Positions 42,517-52,342 are shown, counted from the first letter of the stretch. The stretch: 64,000 nucleotides of DNA from SZUA-442 sp963753185 (GCA_963753185.1 CAVWBO010000007.1:2170001-2234000), one strand, 5' to 3'. Numbers and translations: made by a program. The notes: generated from the sequence alone by a model not told the origin.

Positions 42517-42786
42517 TCAGAGCACTTCATGGACATCGTCGACGATACCGACGACGACCGACCGGATCGGACCGCTGTCCACACCGTAGATCTGGCGCGC
42601 GGACGATCCCTCATCCAGGATGAGCACGGTCTCGTCGGCACCCGCTCCGACGCGGTCGGTACAGATCAGGTAGGCGCCGGTGTCTGCGTCGCGATCGACC
42701 AAGCGGCACACAAGCAGTCGCTCCCCGTCGAAGAAGTCGTGGTTGATGGTCGACACGACGTTCCCGACGACCCTTCCGACCTTCAT
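42517..42786 (-). CDS. BMC-P (EutN/CcmL-type) shell pentamer protein, copy 3
   Basis: An 89-residue vertex protein. It begins MKVGRVVGNVVST and ends SVVVGIVDDVHEVL, the usual EutN/CcmL frame. The middle includes DRDADTGAYLICTDRVGAGA and ETVLILDEGSSARQ. Pentamers cap the corners of the polyhedral shell. ATG 42786 is chosen because the open frame upstream shadows copy 2. It lies 10 nt after copy 2. Confidence 0.92.
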   Translation of the reverse strand: MKVGRVVGNVVSTINHDFFDGERLLVCRLVDRDADTGAYLICTDRVGAGADETVLILDEGSSARQIYGVDSGPIRSVVVGIVDDVHEVL

Positions 42787-42796
42787 GACGAAACGC

Positions 42797-43069
42797 TCAC
42801 AGTCTGACCTCGATGTCGTCGACGATGCCGACGATGGCGTGGTCAACGGGCACAAAGCGCGGGTGCATGGCCTCAGCGGCCTCACGGGATGCCACGAAGT
42901 ACACGATGTCACCGGGTCCCGCCTGGTTGACCGCGTCCGCCGCAACGACACACGACCCGGTGTCGGCTCGATGCTCATCGAGCGGCTGGACGATCAAGAG
43001 CCTCATGCCTGACATGTTCGGATCCTTCGTCGTCGCAACGACAGCGCCACGGACGCGTCCGAGGATCAC
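42797..43069 (-). CDS. BMC-P (EutN/CcmL-type) shell pentamer protein, copy 2
   Basis: A 90-residue vertex protein: MILGRVRGAVVATTKDPN, LLIVQPLDEHRADTG and the end HAIVGIVDDIEVRL. The usual Gly-Ser-Ser-Ala-Arg turn is replaced by SREAAEAM, so it differs from copies 1 and 3. Its ATG overlaps the BMC-T stop by four bases. Three distinct pentamer genes in one operon match the SPU pattern. Confidence 0.92.
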   Translation of the reverse strand: MILGRVRGAVVATTKDPNMSGMRLLIVQPLDEHRADTGSCVVAADAVNQAGPGDIVYFVASREAAEAMHPRFVPVDHAIVGIVDDIEVRL

Positions 43070-43677
43070 GCGTCCCCTCCGCCCCTCGATCGGACACTCT
43101 CGATGAACGACGCGGAGGCAGCGAGATCCCCCCGCAACTCCTCGGTGAGCTGCGGTATCACGACGGACGCCAGGAGGTGCCCTCCTGCGCGATCGGTCGC
43201 GGCCTCGACCGCGGCAGCCACCTCCCCGACGATCCCGTCGACGACGAGGTACGCCTTGCCGCCGATTCCATCCGCCATCCGCAGCCCCGAGAGGACCACG
43301 TTCGCCGCCTTCACCGCAGCGTCGGCTGCGTCGATGATCGACGACACGGTGGCGGTCTCAACGACACCGATCGCGTCACCCGTGGCACGTGCCGCTGTGG
43401 AATCCGTCGTCACGGCCGTCACCACACTTGGCGCGATGTCCGGAAGGAAGCGGTCATCGATCGTGGCGATGCCGAGGTCGGTGACGATGTCGCGAGCGAC
43501 GGCGACACTCGCCACGTCTCCTGCAACGAGCACGATGTACCTGCCGGGGTGTGTGGTGCCCGTCAGCAGATGCGACACGGGCGATCCCTTCGCGATCGCG
43601 TCGGCGGCGTGGATGCCGTCGACGATCGACGAGAACTCCCAGACCGCGACTGCAGGTGAGACGGAGGCTTCAGACAA
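43066..43677 (-). CDS. BMC-T tandem-domain shell trimer protein
   Basis: A 203-residue protein with two BMC domains, about residues 8-85 and 101-190. Each has the helix-strand pattern (SIVDGIHAADAIAKGSPVS; TATVSSIIDAADAAVKAANV) followed by GRYIVLVAGDVASV or GKAYLVVDGIVGEV. Trimers of such proteins are pseudo-hexamer tiles. It looks like the single-layer BMC-T of Haliangium ochraceum from memory. Its start overlaps the aldehyde dehydrogenase stop by 8 nt. Confidence 0.88.
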   Translation of the reverse strand: MSEASVSPAVAVWEFSSIVDGIHAADAIAKGSPVSHLLTGTTHPGRYIVLVAGDVASVAVARDIVTDLGIATIDDRFLPDIAPSVVTAVTTDSTAARATGDAIGVVETATVSSIIDAADAAVKAANVVLSGLRMADGIGGKAYLVVDGIVGEVAAAVEAATDRAGGHLLASVVIPQLTEELRGDLAASASFIESVRSRGGGDA

Positions 43678-45133
43678 TGCGCAACGCCCCGATCACCGAC
43701 ACGCGACGCTCGCGGGAGAAGGTGCGGGGGCGCGTGAGCCCCTCCCCTGTCGGGCTCGCGATCGAGAATGACGTGTACCCCTCGCCGTCGGCACCGAGTC
43801 CGGCAACGTTTGGACCATTCGCCACGAAGACCGAGCAGTTCATCGCTCGTGCCATTCGGGTGATGGCGTCGACATTCGTGGAGTGAATCGAGGCCGTGTG
43901 CCGGAACCCATGCTCTGAGCGGACGGCCAGATCGATGGCCGCGTCGACGTCCTTGACACGCACGACCGGCATGACCGGCATCATCTGCTCCGTCCAGACG
44001 AGGTTGTGCTCGACGGGTACCTCCGCGATGAGCAGCCTGGTCTCGGCAGGCAACGTGAGCCCGATCTCGTTCGCGATGACCGCTGCGTCCTTGCCGATGA
44101 AGCGACCGTCGATGAGCCCTGGCTTGCTCGGTGGGCCCATCTCCTTGAAGATCACACGCTCGAGCCGCTTCAGCTCGTGTTCCTTGAGGCGGTACGCGCC
44201 GGACGCGGCCATGAGCTGGACGAGCCGGTCGGCGACCGTGTCGACGACGATCGTCGTCTTCTCGTCCACACAGATGATGTTGTTGTCGAACGAGGCCCCG
44301 AAGACGATGTCCTTGGCTGCCTTTGCCACGTCGGCGGTCTGGTCGACGACTGCCGGTGGGTTGCCCGGTCCTGCCGTGATGGCCTTCTTCGGCGTCCTGA
44401 GCGCCTCCTTCACGACTCCCGGCCCTCCCGTCACGAGGAGCACACGGACGTCGGGATGCTGCATCAATGCCTGGGCGGATTCGAGTGTCGGATGAGCGAT
44501 GCACGTCACGAGGTCTGGCGGTCCACCGGCTCCGACGATCGCGCGATTCAGGAGCTTGACGTTCTCGGTCGACACTCGCCGGGCGCTCGGATGGACGTTG
44601 AACGTGACCGTGTTCCCTGCAGAGAGGATCGCGATCGTGTTGTTGATGATGGTCGACGTGGGGTTCGTGGTCGGCGTGATCGCACCCACGACCCCATAGG
44701 GCGCATACTCGGTGACCATCATCCCCCGGTCCCCGGTCACCACCTTCGGTTCGAGGTCCTCCGGCCCCGGGGTCCGATCGATCACGAGTTGGTTCTTGAG
44801 GATCTTGTCCTCCGCGCGCCCGAGGCCGGTCTCTTGCCTCGCGAGATAAGCGAGGTGCTCGTTCTCCTTGCGCATCGCGTCGCGGATCGCGGCGACGATC
44901 ACCTTCCTGCGATCGAGGCCGAGGCCCTGGTAGGAGCGGAACGCCGCCGACGCAGCCCGCACGGCGTCATCAACAGAGCCGAAGACGCCCTCACCGAGTT
45001 CGATGTCGTCACGGTCGATCTCATCGGCTGCGCGCAATGCGGGACCCGTCCGTGCGCCGATGTCACCGGACGCGACGCGTCCTTTGACCCGCGCGATGAT
45101 CGCCTGGATGTCCGAATCGCTCAGTTGGGGCAT
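43670..45133 (-). CDS. BMC-associated CoA-acylating aldehyde dehydrogenase (EutE/PduP-like)
   Basis: A 487-residue enzyme. The N-terminal helix MPQLSDSDIQAIIARVKGRV is amphipathic and followed by a loose linker to about residue 40, as in encapsulation peptides. The NAD region has GVVGAITPTTNPTSTI. The catalytic Cys288 is in FGASFDNNIICVDEKTT. HGFRHTASIHS and the end PRTFSRERRVSVIG match the EutE/PduP class. It oxidises an aldehyde with CoA and NAD to acyl-CoA; acetaldehyde from DeoC is the likely substrate. It sits in the middle of the shell genes. Confidence 0.93.
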   Translation of the reverse strand: MPQLSDSDIQAIIARVKGRVASGDIGARTGPALRAADEIDRDDIELGEGVFGSVDDAVRAASAAFRSYQGLGLDRRKVIVAAIRDAMRKENEHLAYLARQETGLGRAEDKILKNQLVIDRTPGPEDLEPKVVTGDRGMMVTEYAPYGVVGAITPTTNPTSTIINNTIAILSAGNTVTFNVHPSARRVSTENVKLLNRAIVGAGGPPDLVTCIAHPTLESAQALMQHPDVRVLLVTGGPGVVKEALRTPKKAITAGPGNPPAVVDQTADVAKAAKDIVFGASFDNNIICVDEKTTIVVDTVADRLVQLMAASGAYRLKEHELKRLERVIFKEMGPPSKPGLIDGRFIGKDAAVIANEIGLTLPAETRLLIAEVPVEHNLVWTEQMMPVMPVVRVKDVDAAIDLAVRSEHGFRHTASIHSTNVDAITRMARAMNCSVFVANGPNVAGLGADGEGYTSFSIASPTGEGLTRPRTFSRERRVSVIGALRIV

Positions 45134-45152
45134 GTCACCTCACGCACGTTCA

Positions 45153-45440
45153 TCACTTCACATACACCGTTTCGCCGTCGAGGTCCCATTGGTCGACGAT
45201 CGCCATGATGACGGCATCGCACGGCTTGTCCCTCGTCACGGTGGTCTGTCGTGCAGAGCTCCCCGAGGCGTACAACACGACCTCGCCGACTCCGGCGCCG
45301 ACGGAGTCGACCGCAACGACATACCCACCCGATGGCTCGCCGTGCTCGTCGAGCTGGCGCACCACGAGGAGCGCGAGCCCTTCGAGCAGTGGCTCCTTGC
45401 GGGACGCGACCAGTGTGCCCGTGACTCTGCCGAGGTTCAT
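45153..45440 (-). CDS. BMC-P (EutN/CcmL-type) shell pentamer protein, copy 1
   Basis: A 95-residue vertex protein. It begins MNLGRVTGTLVASRKEPLLE and has GAGVGEVVLYASGSSARQTT and DAVIMAIVDQWDL. This reads closely like the H. ochraceum BMC-P, from memory. It lies between the BMC-H and dehydrogenase genes, 19 nt before the latter. Confidence 0.93.
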   Translation of the reverse strand: MNLGRVTGTLVASRKEPLLEGLALLVVRQLDEHGEPSGGYVVAVDSVGAGVGEVVLYASGSSARQTTVTRDKPCDAVIMAIVDQWDLDGETVYVK

Positions 45441-45476
45441 CGTGTCATCCCCCTTCCGGGGTTCTGGTCGGACGAC

Positions 45477-45779
45477 TCAGCCGACGGAGTCCCTGGCTTC
45501 CTCCGCACGTCCCAAGGGAAGCACGAGATCGAGGTTGACATGGGGCCGTGCGATGACGTGCGTTGCGATGACCTCACCCACCTTCTCCCCGCTCCGGACG
45601 CCGGCGTCCACTGCGGCCTTGACGGCTGCGACGTCGCCACGGACGATCGCCGTCACGTAGCCGCCACCGGTCTCCTCGTAACTCACGAGCTCGACCTTCG
45701 CCGCCTTCACCATTGCATCAGCGGCCTCCACCATCGCAGCGAAGCTGCGACATTCGATCATTCCGAGTGCGTCTGCCAT
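45477..45779 (-). CDS. BMC-H shell hexamer protein
   Basis: A 100-residue single-BMC-domain protein, the main tile of the shell. It begins MADALGMIECRSFAAMVEAA, has the pore loop in YEETGGGYVTAIVRGD, and then VKAAVDAGVRSGEKVGEV. Only one BMC-H gene is in the operon, so facets depend on this tile plus two trimers. The H. ochraceum BMC-H is very similar from memory. Confidence 0.95.
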   Translation of the reverse strand: MADALGMIECRSFAAMVEAADAMVKAAKVELVSYEETGGGYVTAIVRGDVAAVKAAVDAGVRSGEKVGEVIATHVIARPHVNLDLVLPLGRAEEARDSVG

Positions 45780-45806
45780 TCCGTTCCTTCCTTCGTCCGA
45801 TTCTCG

Positions 45807-46433
45807 CTATTCGTCGCGGCCGCTGAGACCCTCGAGGGCGCTGACGGCTGCTTGCCATCCGACTTCCACATCCTGTTCCTCGCCCCCCAGGTAGATCCGG
45901 CCAACGGCCCCGAAGGCACGTACCTCGAGCACGTTGATCCGCGACGCCTTCTCCGCCTCGTTCGCGGCAAGGGCGGCATACGCAGCGGGATTGCATTCGA
46001 GCACGTACAGCGTCTGGCCGGGGATGATCATCTGGCCGTGTCGCGTTCGGTTGATGAGCTGGGCATGGTGATCGTCGATGCGGCGGATGATCTGGCTGGA
46101 CAGGACCTTCGGCTTCACCCTGTCGTGCTCGGTCAGCGACAGTGCATCGAGGATCGCCTCACCGGCGGCCCGCGTCTCGGCCTGATTGGGCGAGTGGACC
46201 TCGAGGAGCCCGAACACCCGCTCGATGATCTGCATGCCTGGCTTTACGGTCGTTGCCTTGAGGGCGATGTCGGTGAGCCTGTTGATCTCGATGCCCGGTG
46301 CAACCTCGACGAACAGCGATGCCTCGCCGGCAAGGGGCAGGAAACCCTGTGCGATCGTGCCGAGGAACGCCGCGTACTGCGGCTGGAGGCTGTCGAGGAA
46401 GGCATATGAACGCAGTTCAATACCGGTCGCCAT
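45807..46433 (-). CDS. BMC-T double-layer-type shell trimer protein
   Basis: A 208-residue two-domain BMC protein. It begins ELRSYAFLDSLQPQYAAFLG and has AALAANEAEKASRINVLEVR, the pattern of the gated, stacking (CcmP/CsoS1D-like) trimers. INRTRHGQMIIPGQTLYVLE is the central stretch. Such trimers stack face to face and may open or close a large pore for bulky metabolites. It lies 29 nt after deoC and 27 nt before BMC-H. Confidence 0.9.
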   Translation of the reverse strand: MATGIELRSYAFLDSLQPQYAAFLGTIAQGFLPLAGEASLFVEVAPGIEINRLTDIALKATTVKPGMQIIERVFGLLEVHSPNQAETRAAGEAILDALSLTEHDRVKPKVLSSQIIRRIDDHHAQLINRTRHGQMIIPGQTLYVLECNPAAYAALAANEAEKASRINVLEVRAFGAVGRIYLGGEEQDVEVGWQAAVSALEGLSGRDE

Positions 46434-46462
46434 CGTGATCTCCTTGTTCGTGCCGTCTGCGA

Positions 46463-47301
<839 letters not shown>

Positions 47302-47305
<4 letters not shown>

Positions 47306-47931
47306 CGGACCTGCTCCGGCACAGGGCTATCGAGAGCATCGATCATGGCGACACGACGCGCGTGCCTCCCCGAGCCGAAGGGCGTCGAGAGGAACTCCTC
47401 CGTGATCTGCCATGCAAGGGCATCCCCTGTCATGCCCGCCCCCAACGTGAGCACGTTGGCATGGTTGTGCTCCCGTGCGTTGCGAGCAGTCGAGATGTCG
47501 TAACACAGCGCAGCGCGCACGCCGGGAACCTTGTTCGCGACCATCGCGGACCCGATGCCCGCACCGTCGACCACGATCCCGACGATCGCCTCGCCCTCGG
47601 AGACGAGACGCGCCACTGCGTGGGCGATGTCGGGATAGTCCACCGGATCGCTCGAGTTGGTTCCGCAGTCCACGACCGTGCGTCCCTGCTCCTTCAGTCT
47701 GAACCCGATCCGCTCCTTCAGGGCGAAGCCACCGTGGTCGGCGCCGATGGCGATGACTCCCTCGGCCGGATCGACGATCGACTCGGGTTGGTGCTGATCC
47801 GTGTCGGAGGCCCGATCGCCCACGGACACCACATCTGGGGTCGCGCCATCACCCGTACCGAGGAGGCCATCGACGATGCGCTGGACCATCGCGCGGACGT
47901 CGGCTTCGATGTTGGGATCGCGTGCGGTCAC
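47302..47931 (-). CDS. BMC-associated RpiB-like sugar-phosphate isomerase
   Basis: A 209-residue RpiB/LacAB-fold protein, first gene of the BMC operon. The core begins near residue 58 (VIAIGADHGGFALKERIG). The usual catalytic Cys is replaced by Asp122 (IVVDGAGIGSAMVANK), and the Thr after it by Ala; EHNHANVLTLGAG and SGRHARRVAMI are kept. The first 57 residues are an extension with a helix (NIEADVRAMVQRIVDGLLG) followed by a polar linker, like an encapsulation peptide. It may act on a substrate other than ribose-5-phosphate. The GTG start has AGAGGAG 11 nt upstream. Confidence 0.85.
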
Positions 47932-47955
47932 GGTGGAATCGTCTCCTCTGAAACC

Positions 47956-47961
47956 ATCCTA
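47956..47961 (-). promoter_or_regulatory. -10 box of the BMC operon
   Basis: TAGGAT on the minus strand, about 24 nt before the rpiB-like GTG, so the operon has a short leader with a ribosome site. The same hexamer on the plus strand (47999-48004) serves the divergent regulator. Only 81 bp separate the two start codons. Confidence 0.55.
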
Positions 47962-47998
47962 GATACGGCATCACAGGCAACGAGGTGAGTCCGGCCGA

Positions 47999-48004
47999 TA
48001 GGAT
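47999..48004 (+). promoter_or_regulatory. -10 box of the divergent HTH gene (leaderless)
   Basis: TAGGAT, 8 nt before the ATG at 48013. Confidence 0.55.
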
Positions 48005-48012
48005 CACACCGC

Positions 48013-48825
48013 ATGGATGCGACGACGCGCTGGGAGACCGAGGCATTGCGCTCAGGTGGCGCAGGACGGTCAGCGCCACCCCGACCGAGCGCGAAGCATC
48101 CCCCGCAGGCACCTGCGCGGCGCCCGGATCCCCTCGCTGGAGGATCGTGGGTGACGCTCCGGGAAGCAGAAGCTGCGACCGGTATCCCCGTGAACACCCT
48201 TCGCAAATGGGTCCGGAGGGCCGGCGTCAGCTCCTATCTCGAGTCGGATGGCGAGACGCAGGTCCGTATGATCGACCTCGACGCAGTCGTGGCTCGCGCC
48301 GCCGAACTCGGCAGGCACATCGAGCTCGTCGACGCGGACAACGCCGACACTGATCACGGCGCCGAACTCCACCTCACCCTGCGCGACACGGGCCCGGCGA
48401 CCCCGCACGTCGTCGATGAGCCGGCGCAGGGCACCGTCGATGAACCACCTGTCACGGCGGGAGGCGAGACGATGATCGTGCCCATCGATGCGTGGAACAA
48501 GATGTTGACGCAACTGGGGAACCTCCACGAGGCGGGTCAACAGCTCGCTGATGCCCGCGAACGGGCGGCCAAGGCCGAGACGGAGGCGACGTTCCTCAGG
48601 CAACGCCTCGCCGAGATGCGGACGGGAGAATCGGACGCCACGGTGGAAGACAGCGAGGAAGCGCTGAGCAAGGATCCGGTGAGCAAGGTTCCAGTGAGCA
48701 AAGATCCAGTGAGCGAGGATCGGAGCGACCGGGAGGCGACCACCGCTCCCGGGGCAGGCGTTCCCTCCACCACGTCGTACTGGCGGTATGTCACGACCGG
48801 TTGGCGGAGTCGGAAGCGGCGCTGA
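48013..48825 (+). CDS. HTH protein divergent from the BMC operon (likely regulator)
   Basis: A 270-residue protein. The first 45 residues are disordered. A MerR-like helix-turn-helix follows (LREAEAATGIPVNTLRKW, about residues 49-66). After an acidic stretch comes a coiled coil with many Ala/Glu/Arg (about 170-200). Four (V/L)SKDP-type pentapeptide repeats follow, encoded by 15-bp repeats at 48664-48723, and the tail is YWRYVTTGWRSRKRR. Its divergent place suggests control of the BMC operon; no ligand domain is recognised. A role in cargo or shell placement is possible. Confidence 0.65.
   Translation: MDATTRWETEALRSGGAGRSAPPRPSAKHPPQAPARRPDPLAGGSWVTLREAEAATGIPVNTLRKWVRRAGVSSYLESDGETQVRMIDLDAVVARAAELGRHIELVDADNADTDHGAELHLTLRDTGPATPHVVDEPAQGTVDEPPVTAGGETMIVPIDAWNKMLTQLGNLHEAGQQLADARERAAKAETEATFLRQRLAEMRTGESDATVEDSEEALSKDPVSKVPVSKDPVSEDRSDREATTAPGAGVPSTTSYWRYVTTGWRSRKRR
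48664..48723 (+). repeat. Four in-frame 15-bp repeats in the HTH gene
   Basis: Units at 48664, 48679, 48694 and 48709 follow GTGAGCAAGGATCCA with few changes. They encode (V/L)-S-K-D-P, a hydrophilic linker, and may vary in number between strains. Confidence 0.85.
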
Positions 48826-48843
48826 CCATACCTCGGTCGCAGA

Positions 48844-49539
48844 TCACGCCACTCGTGCCCGCGCTCCGCTCGCGAGTCGGTAGCCCCACCACAGGAGGAT
48901 GATCCCCACCGCAAGGGAGACCGACAGGGCTGCAGACTCTCCGAGGGCCGTCAGGGAGCCGCCAATGGCGGGTACCAACACACCCGCCACGATCAGCATG
49001 TTGCCCCTTGCCAATTGGGGACTCTGCCGCCTGACCCTGACCGCGGTCGTGAGGGCGAGGCCCACCACGATGATCGTTCCGACGGAACCCGAAATCGCAG
49101 CGAACATCCTTGGGCCGGGCAAGGTGAGCGCGTCGATCGAGAACGTGAACCCGAACACCTCACTGCCCTCGGGGATCCCCGATGCGGGAAGGGCACCGAC
49201 AAAGGGAGCGAGGAACGTGGCGAAGAACCCGAGGACGATCCACAGAGTCGTCACATGGAGCGCAACCCGCCCCGCACGGTCGTTCGCGAGCGCGATCGAC
49301 CCGGCGGCGAGCAGGGGGATGTTCGCGATCGCACCGAAGAAGTAGAAGCTCCGGAAGCTGAACGAGGACCATCCGAAGGCCAGCCCGAAGACGAGTGCCC
49401 ATGTCGCGATCGAGTACGCCCCGAACGCCCAGGTCCAGATCTCGGCGTGGAGTCGCCTCCGTGCTCGCCAGCTGACGAGGAGCTCGCGAGTGAACCAGGT
49501 GGCGATCGACGCCGCGATGATCGACAGGATGACGTCCAC
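48844..49539 (-). CDS. Multi-pass membrane protein of unknown function
   Basis: A 231-residue protein with about seven predicted membrane segments, for example LWIVLGFFATFLAPFVGALP and VGTIIVVGLALTTAV. Short charged loops (SWRARRRLH) give an inside N-terminus. No family is recognised. GTG at 49539 is fixed by TACCCT 7 nt upstream. It converges on the HTH gene and diverges from the ABC operon. Confidence 0.65.
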   Translation of the reverse strand: MDVILSIIAASIATWFTRELLVSWRARRRLHAEIWTWAFGAYSIATWALVFGLAFGWSSFSFRSFYFFGAIANIPLLAAGSIALANDRAGRVALHVTTLWIVLGFFATFLAPFVGALPASGIPEGSEVFGFTFSIDALTLPGPRMFAAISGSVGTIIVVGLALTTAVRVRRQSPQLARGNMLIVAGVLVPAIGGSLTALGESAALSVSLAVGIILLWWGYRLASGARARVA

Positions 49540-49546
49540 GACCGTG

Positions 49547-49575
49547 AGGGTACGGTGTCATGCCTCGCCTATCGT
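49547..49575. promoter_or_regulatory. Back-to-back -10 boxes between the membrane protein and ABC operon
   Basis: TACCCT on the minus strand (49552..49547) is 7 nt before the GTG at 49539. TATCGT on the plus strand (49570-49575) is 9 nt before the ATG at 49585. Confidence 0.5.
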
Positions 49576-49584
49576 TCACCGGAC

Positions 49585-50490
49585 ATGGACACGATGTTCA
49601 GCACGGTCGGCCTCGGCCACGCATACGGAAGCGTCGCAGCGCTGCACACGCTCGACGTCGACGTGCCGGAGGGCAGGATCGGCCTCGTCGGTGCGAACGG
49701 AGCAGGCAAGTCGACCCTGATCAAGATCCTGCTCGGCATCCTCACACCTACGACGGGGTCGGCTTCGGTCCTTGGCCTCGATCCGCGCACGAGGATGATC
49801 GATATCCGGTCGAATGCGGGATACATGCCCGAAGGTGCATGCCTGCCCCTCGATCAGACCGCCGCCGACTTCCTCGTGTACGCGGCAGGCACGGCAGGGC
49901 TGCCTCCCGACGCCGCACGGCAGCGTGCCTCCGACGTCCTGACCCTCGTCGGGCTCAATGACGAGCGGTTCCGCTATCTCGGGGACTTCTCGACGGGAAT
50001 GAAGCAACGAGCCAAACTGGCCCAGGCGATCGTCCACGATCCGAAGCTGGTCTTCCTCGACGAGCCGACCGCTGGCCTCGACCCGAGCGGACGCGAGCAG
50101 ATGCTCGACCTGATAGCCCGCCTCGGGGGCTTCGGTATCGACGTGGTCGTCTCGTCGCACGTGCTTCGCGACATCGAACGCACGTGTGACTGGGTGGTCA
50201 TGCTCGATCAGGGAACACTCCTGCACTCTGGTCCGCTCGGAGGCGAGGAGGCGGGGACGACGGTGCGCCTCGAGGTCAACGGTCCGACGGATCCCGTGGC
50301 AGAGCTCCTCGAACGCACCGGTGCGTCGGTCGACGTCGACGGGCGCCGGATCCTCGTGTCACATCCCGATCGGGACGTCTTCGACATCATCCGCGACGCG
50401 ACGGCCGAAGCCGGTGCGAGCATCAGGAGGCTCGATGCGGGCGCAGCCACGCTCGAGGAGCTCTTCCTTCGAGGAGGGCGGCCGACATGA
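49585..50490 (+). CDS. ABC transporter ATP-binding protein 1
   Basis: A 301-residue ATPase of the ABC-2 export class. Walker A is GANGAGKST, the signature is FSTGMKQRAKLA, Walker B is LVFLDEPTAGLD, and the switch His is in SSHVLRD. The C-terminal 80 residues are an added domain. It drives the permease encoded next, overlapping by four bases. The pair, with the second pair below, forms one operon; the substrate is unknown. Confidence 0.92.
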   Translation: MDTMFSTVGLGHAYGSVAALHTLDVDVPEGRIGLVGANGAGKSTLIKILLGILTPTTGSASVLGLDPRTRMIDIRSNAGYMPEGACLPLDQTAADFLVYAAGTAGLPPDAARQRASDVLTLVGLNDERFRYLGDFSTGMKQRAKLAQAIVHDPKLVFLDEPTAGLDPSGREQMLDLIARLGGFGIDVVVSSHVLRDIERTCDWVVMLDQGTLLHSGPLGGEEAGTTVRLEVNGPTDPVAELLERTGASVDVDGRRILVSHPDRDVFDIIRDATAEAGASIRRLDAGAATLEELFLRGGRPT

Positions 50491-51377
50491 GCGAGACGGG
50501 AGCCGTCTACGACCTCGGATATGTCCCGTACGACGGTGAACGGCGAGGACGACGGGGAGCCAGGCGCACCGTGTTCGCCGACGGCGTGCGCAGGGTCCTC
50601 GGCATCCGCAGGAAGGGCAGGAGGAAGATCCTCCCGTGGCTGTTGGTCTCGGTGGCAGTGCTTCCGCCGATCGCCTTCGTTGGGATCAGCTTCTTCATCC
50701 CGATCGACGTGGAGGAAGCCTTCAACGCGGCCCAGCAACACGCCCAGTTCTTCCAGCTCGGGGGAACGATCGCGATGCTCTTCGTGGCGCTCGCCGCACC
50801 TGAGCTCCTCATTCCCGATCGACGGGACGGCGTGCTCTCCATGCTGTCGTCGCGTCCGATGACGTCGAACGACTACCTCGGAGCGCGCTTCGCCAGCCTC
50901 ATCGCCATCGTCGGCGCATTCCTCCTCATCCCCCAGTTCGTCCTCTTCATCGGACAGGCCGCTGTCGATGACGACGGCTTGCTCCAGGGACTCGTCGATG
51001 GACTCCCGAACCTGCCACGCATCCTGGTCGTCGCAGCGATCTACGCGACGGCATTCGTCCCCCTCGGTTTTGTCATCGCCAGCCTGTCGAATCGCAAGGC
51101 CATAGCCTCGAGCGTGTACGTGGCGACCATGATCGCGCTGACAGGCTTCGCCGATGGGATCGTCAGGAACACAACCTTCACGGGTGGCCGCTTCGTCGCA
51201 CTCCTCGCACCGATCAACACCGCGGACGCCGCCAACGCATGGGTCTTCGGCGTATCGAACCCCGAATCCCTGCTCGCCGCAGCCCAGATCAACCCTGCCT
51301 GGGGAATCGTGGCGCTCGTCGTCATTGGCGCCATCGCGACGAGCTTCTCGGTCGCCCGCTATCGGAGGCTCTTGTGA
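50487..51377 (+). CDS. ABC-2-type transporter permease 1
   Basis: A 296-residue membrane protein with about six membrane segments after a basic N-terminal stretch (GERRGRRGARRTVF). VALAAPELLIPDRRDGVLSM is the cytoplasmic loop typical of ABC-2 permeases. It partners ATPase 1. Its stop overlaps the second ATPase start (GTGA). Confidence 0.85.
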   Translation: MSETGAVYDLGYVPYDGERRGRRGARRTVFADGVRRVLGIRRKGRRKILPWLLVSVAVLPPIAFVGISFFIPIDVEEAFNAAQQHAQFFQLGGTIAMLFVALAAPELLIPDRRDGVLSMLSSRPMTSNDYLGARFASLIAIVGAFLLIPQFVLFIGQAAVDDDGLLQGLVDGLPNLPRILVVAAIYATAFVPLGFVIASLSNRKAIASSVYVATMIALTGFADGIVRNTTFTGGRFVALLAPINTADAANAWVFGVSNPESLLAAAQINPAWGIVALVVIGAIATSFSVARYRRLL

Positions 51378-52342
51378 CCGGCACCGAACACGGCAACGGC
51401 GTCATCCACGATCCGGCATTTGTCGCCTCCCCCACGATCGAGGTCCGCAACGTGTCGAAGTGGTTCGGCCAGAAGGTCGCCGTCTCGAACCTGTCATGCT
51501 CGTTCGGACCGGGCGTGACCGGCCTTCTGGGCCCGAACGGCGCGGGGAAGACGACCCTGCTGCGCGCCATCTCCGGCCTCAGCGACATCTCGAACGGTTC
51601 GATCTCCGTGCTCGGTTCGGATCCCCGGCGCGATCACGGCATATACCGGTCCGTGTCGCTGGTGCCGGATGAGGACGCCGTGTACGGCGACATGACCGGC
51701 CGCCGGTTCGTCCGCTATGCGGCCCAGCTCGCAGGAGCCGCTGCCGGCGCGGGCGACATCGACGACGCGATCGACCTCGTTGACATGCAGGTCGCCGCCG
51801 ATCGATCGGTCGGCGGATACTCGAAGGGCATGCGGCAGCGCATCAAGATCGCGGCTGCCCTCGTCACGAAACCGAAGGTCCTCATCCTGGACGAGCCACT
51901 CAACGGAACCGATCCGATCCAGCGTGCGCATCTGATCGACCTGTTCCACGGAATCGGTGAGGCAGGCGGAACCGTCATCGTCTCGTCCCACGTACTCGAG
52001 GAGGTCGAGCGCGTTTCCACAAGGGTCATCGCGATCGTCGACGGCAGGCTCGCAGCCGCCGGATCCGTGGAGTCAATCAGGGCTGCCATGAACGACAAGC
52101 CGTATGTCGTGCGGATCGGCACGGATCGGCCGAAGGAGCTCGGATCTGCCCTGTTCTCGACAGAGGCGGTATTCAGCGTGGAGGCGGGCTCGAATGCCGT
52201 GATCGTCCGGACTGCTGACATTGCCGAGCTCGGTCGCCAGGCGCCCGCGATCGCTGTTGCGATCAGCGCACGATTGACGGCCTTCACGCCCCAGGACGAA
52301 TCCCTCGAGTCCGTGTTCCGCTACCTGGTGGAACGGCGATGA
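51374..52342 (+). CDS. ABC transporter ATP-binding protein 2
   Basis: A 322-residue ATPase. Walker A is GPNGAGKTT, the signature is YSKGMRQRIKIA, Walker B is VLILDEPLNGTD, and the switch His is in SSHVLEE. It has a 15-residue N-terminal tail before the domain. GTG at 51374 overlaps the permease-1 stop. With ATPase 1 it may form a heterodimeric exporter engine. Confidence 0.92.
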   Translation: MTGTEHGNGVIHDPAFVASPTIEVRNVSKWFGQKVAVSNLSCSFGPGVTGLLGPNGAGKTTLLRAISGLSDISNGSISVLGSDPRRDHGIYRSVSLVPDEDAVYGDMTGRRFVRYAAQLAGAAAGAGDIDDAIDLVDMQVAADRSVGGYSKGMRQRIKIAAALVTKPKVLILDEPLNGTDPIQRAHLIDLFHGIGEAGGTVIVSSHVLEEVERVSTRVIAIVDGRLAAAGSVESIRAAMNDKPYVVRIGTDRPKELGSALFSTEAVFSVEAGSNAVIVRTADIAELGRQAPAIAVAISARLTAFTPQDESLESVFRYLVERR

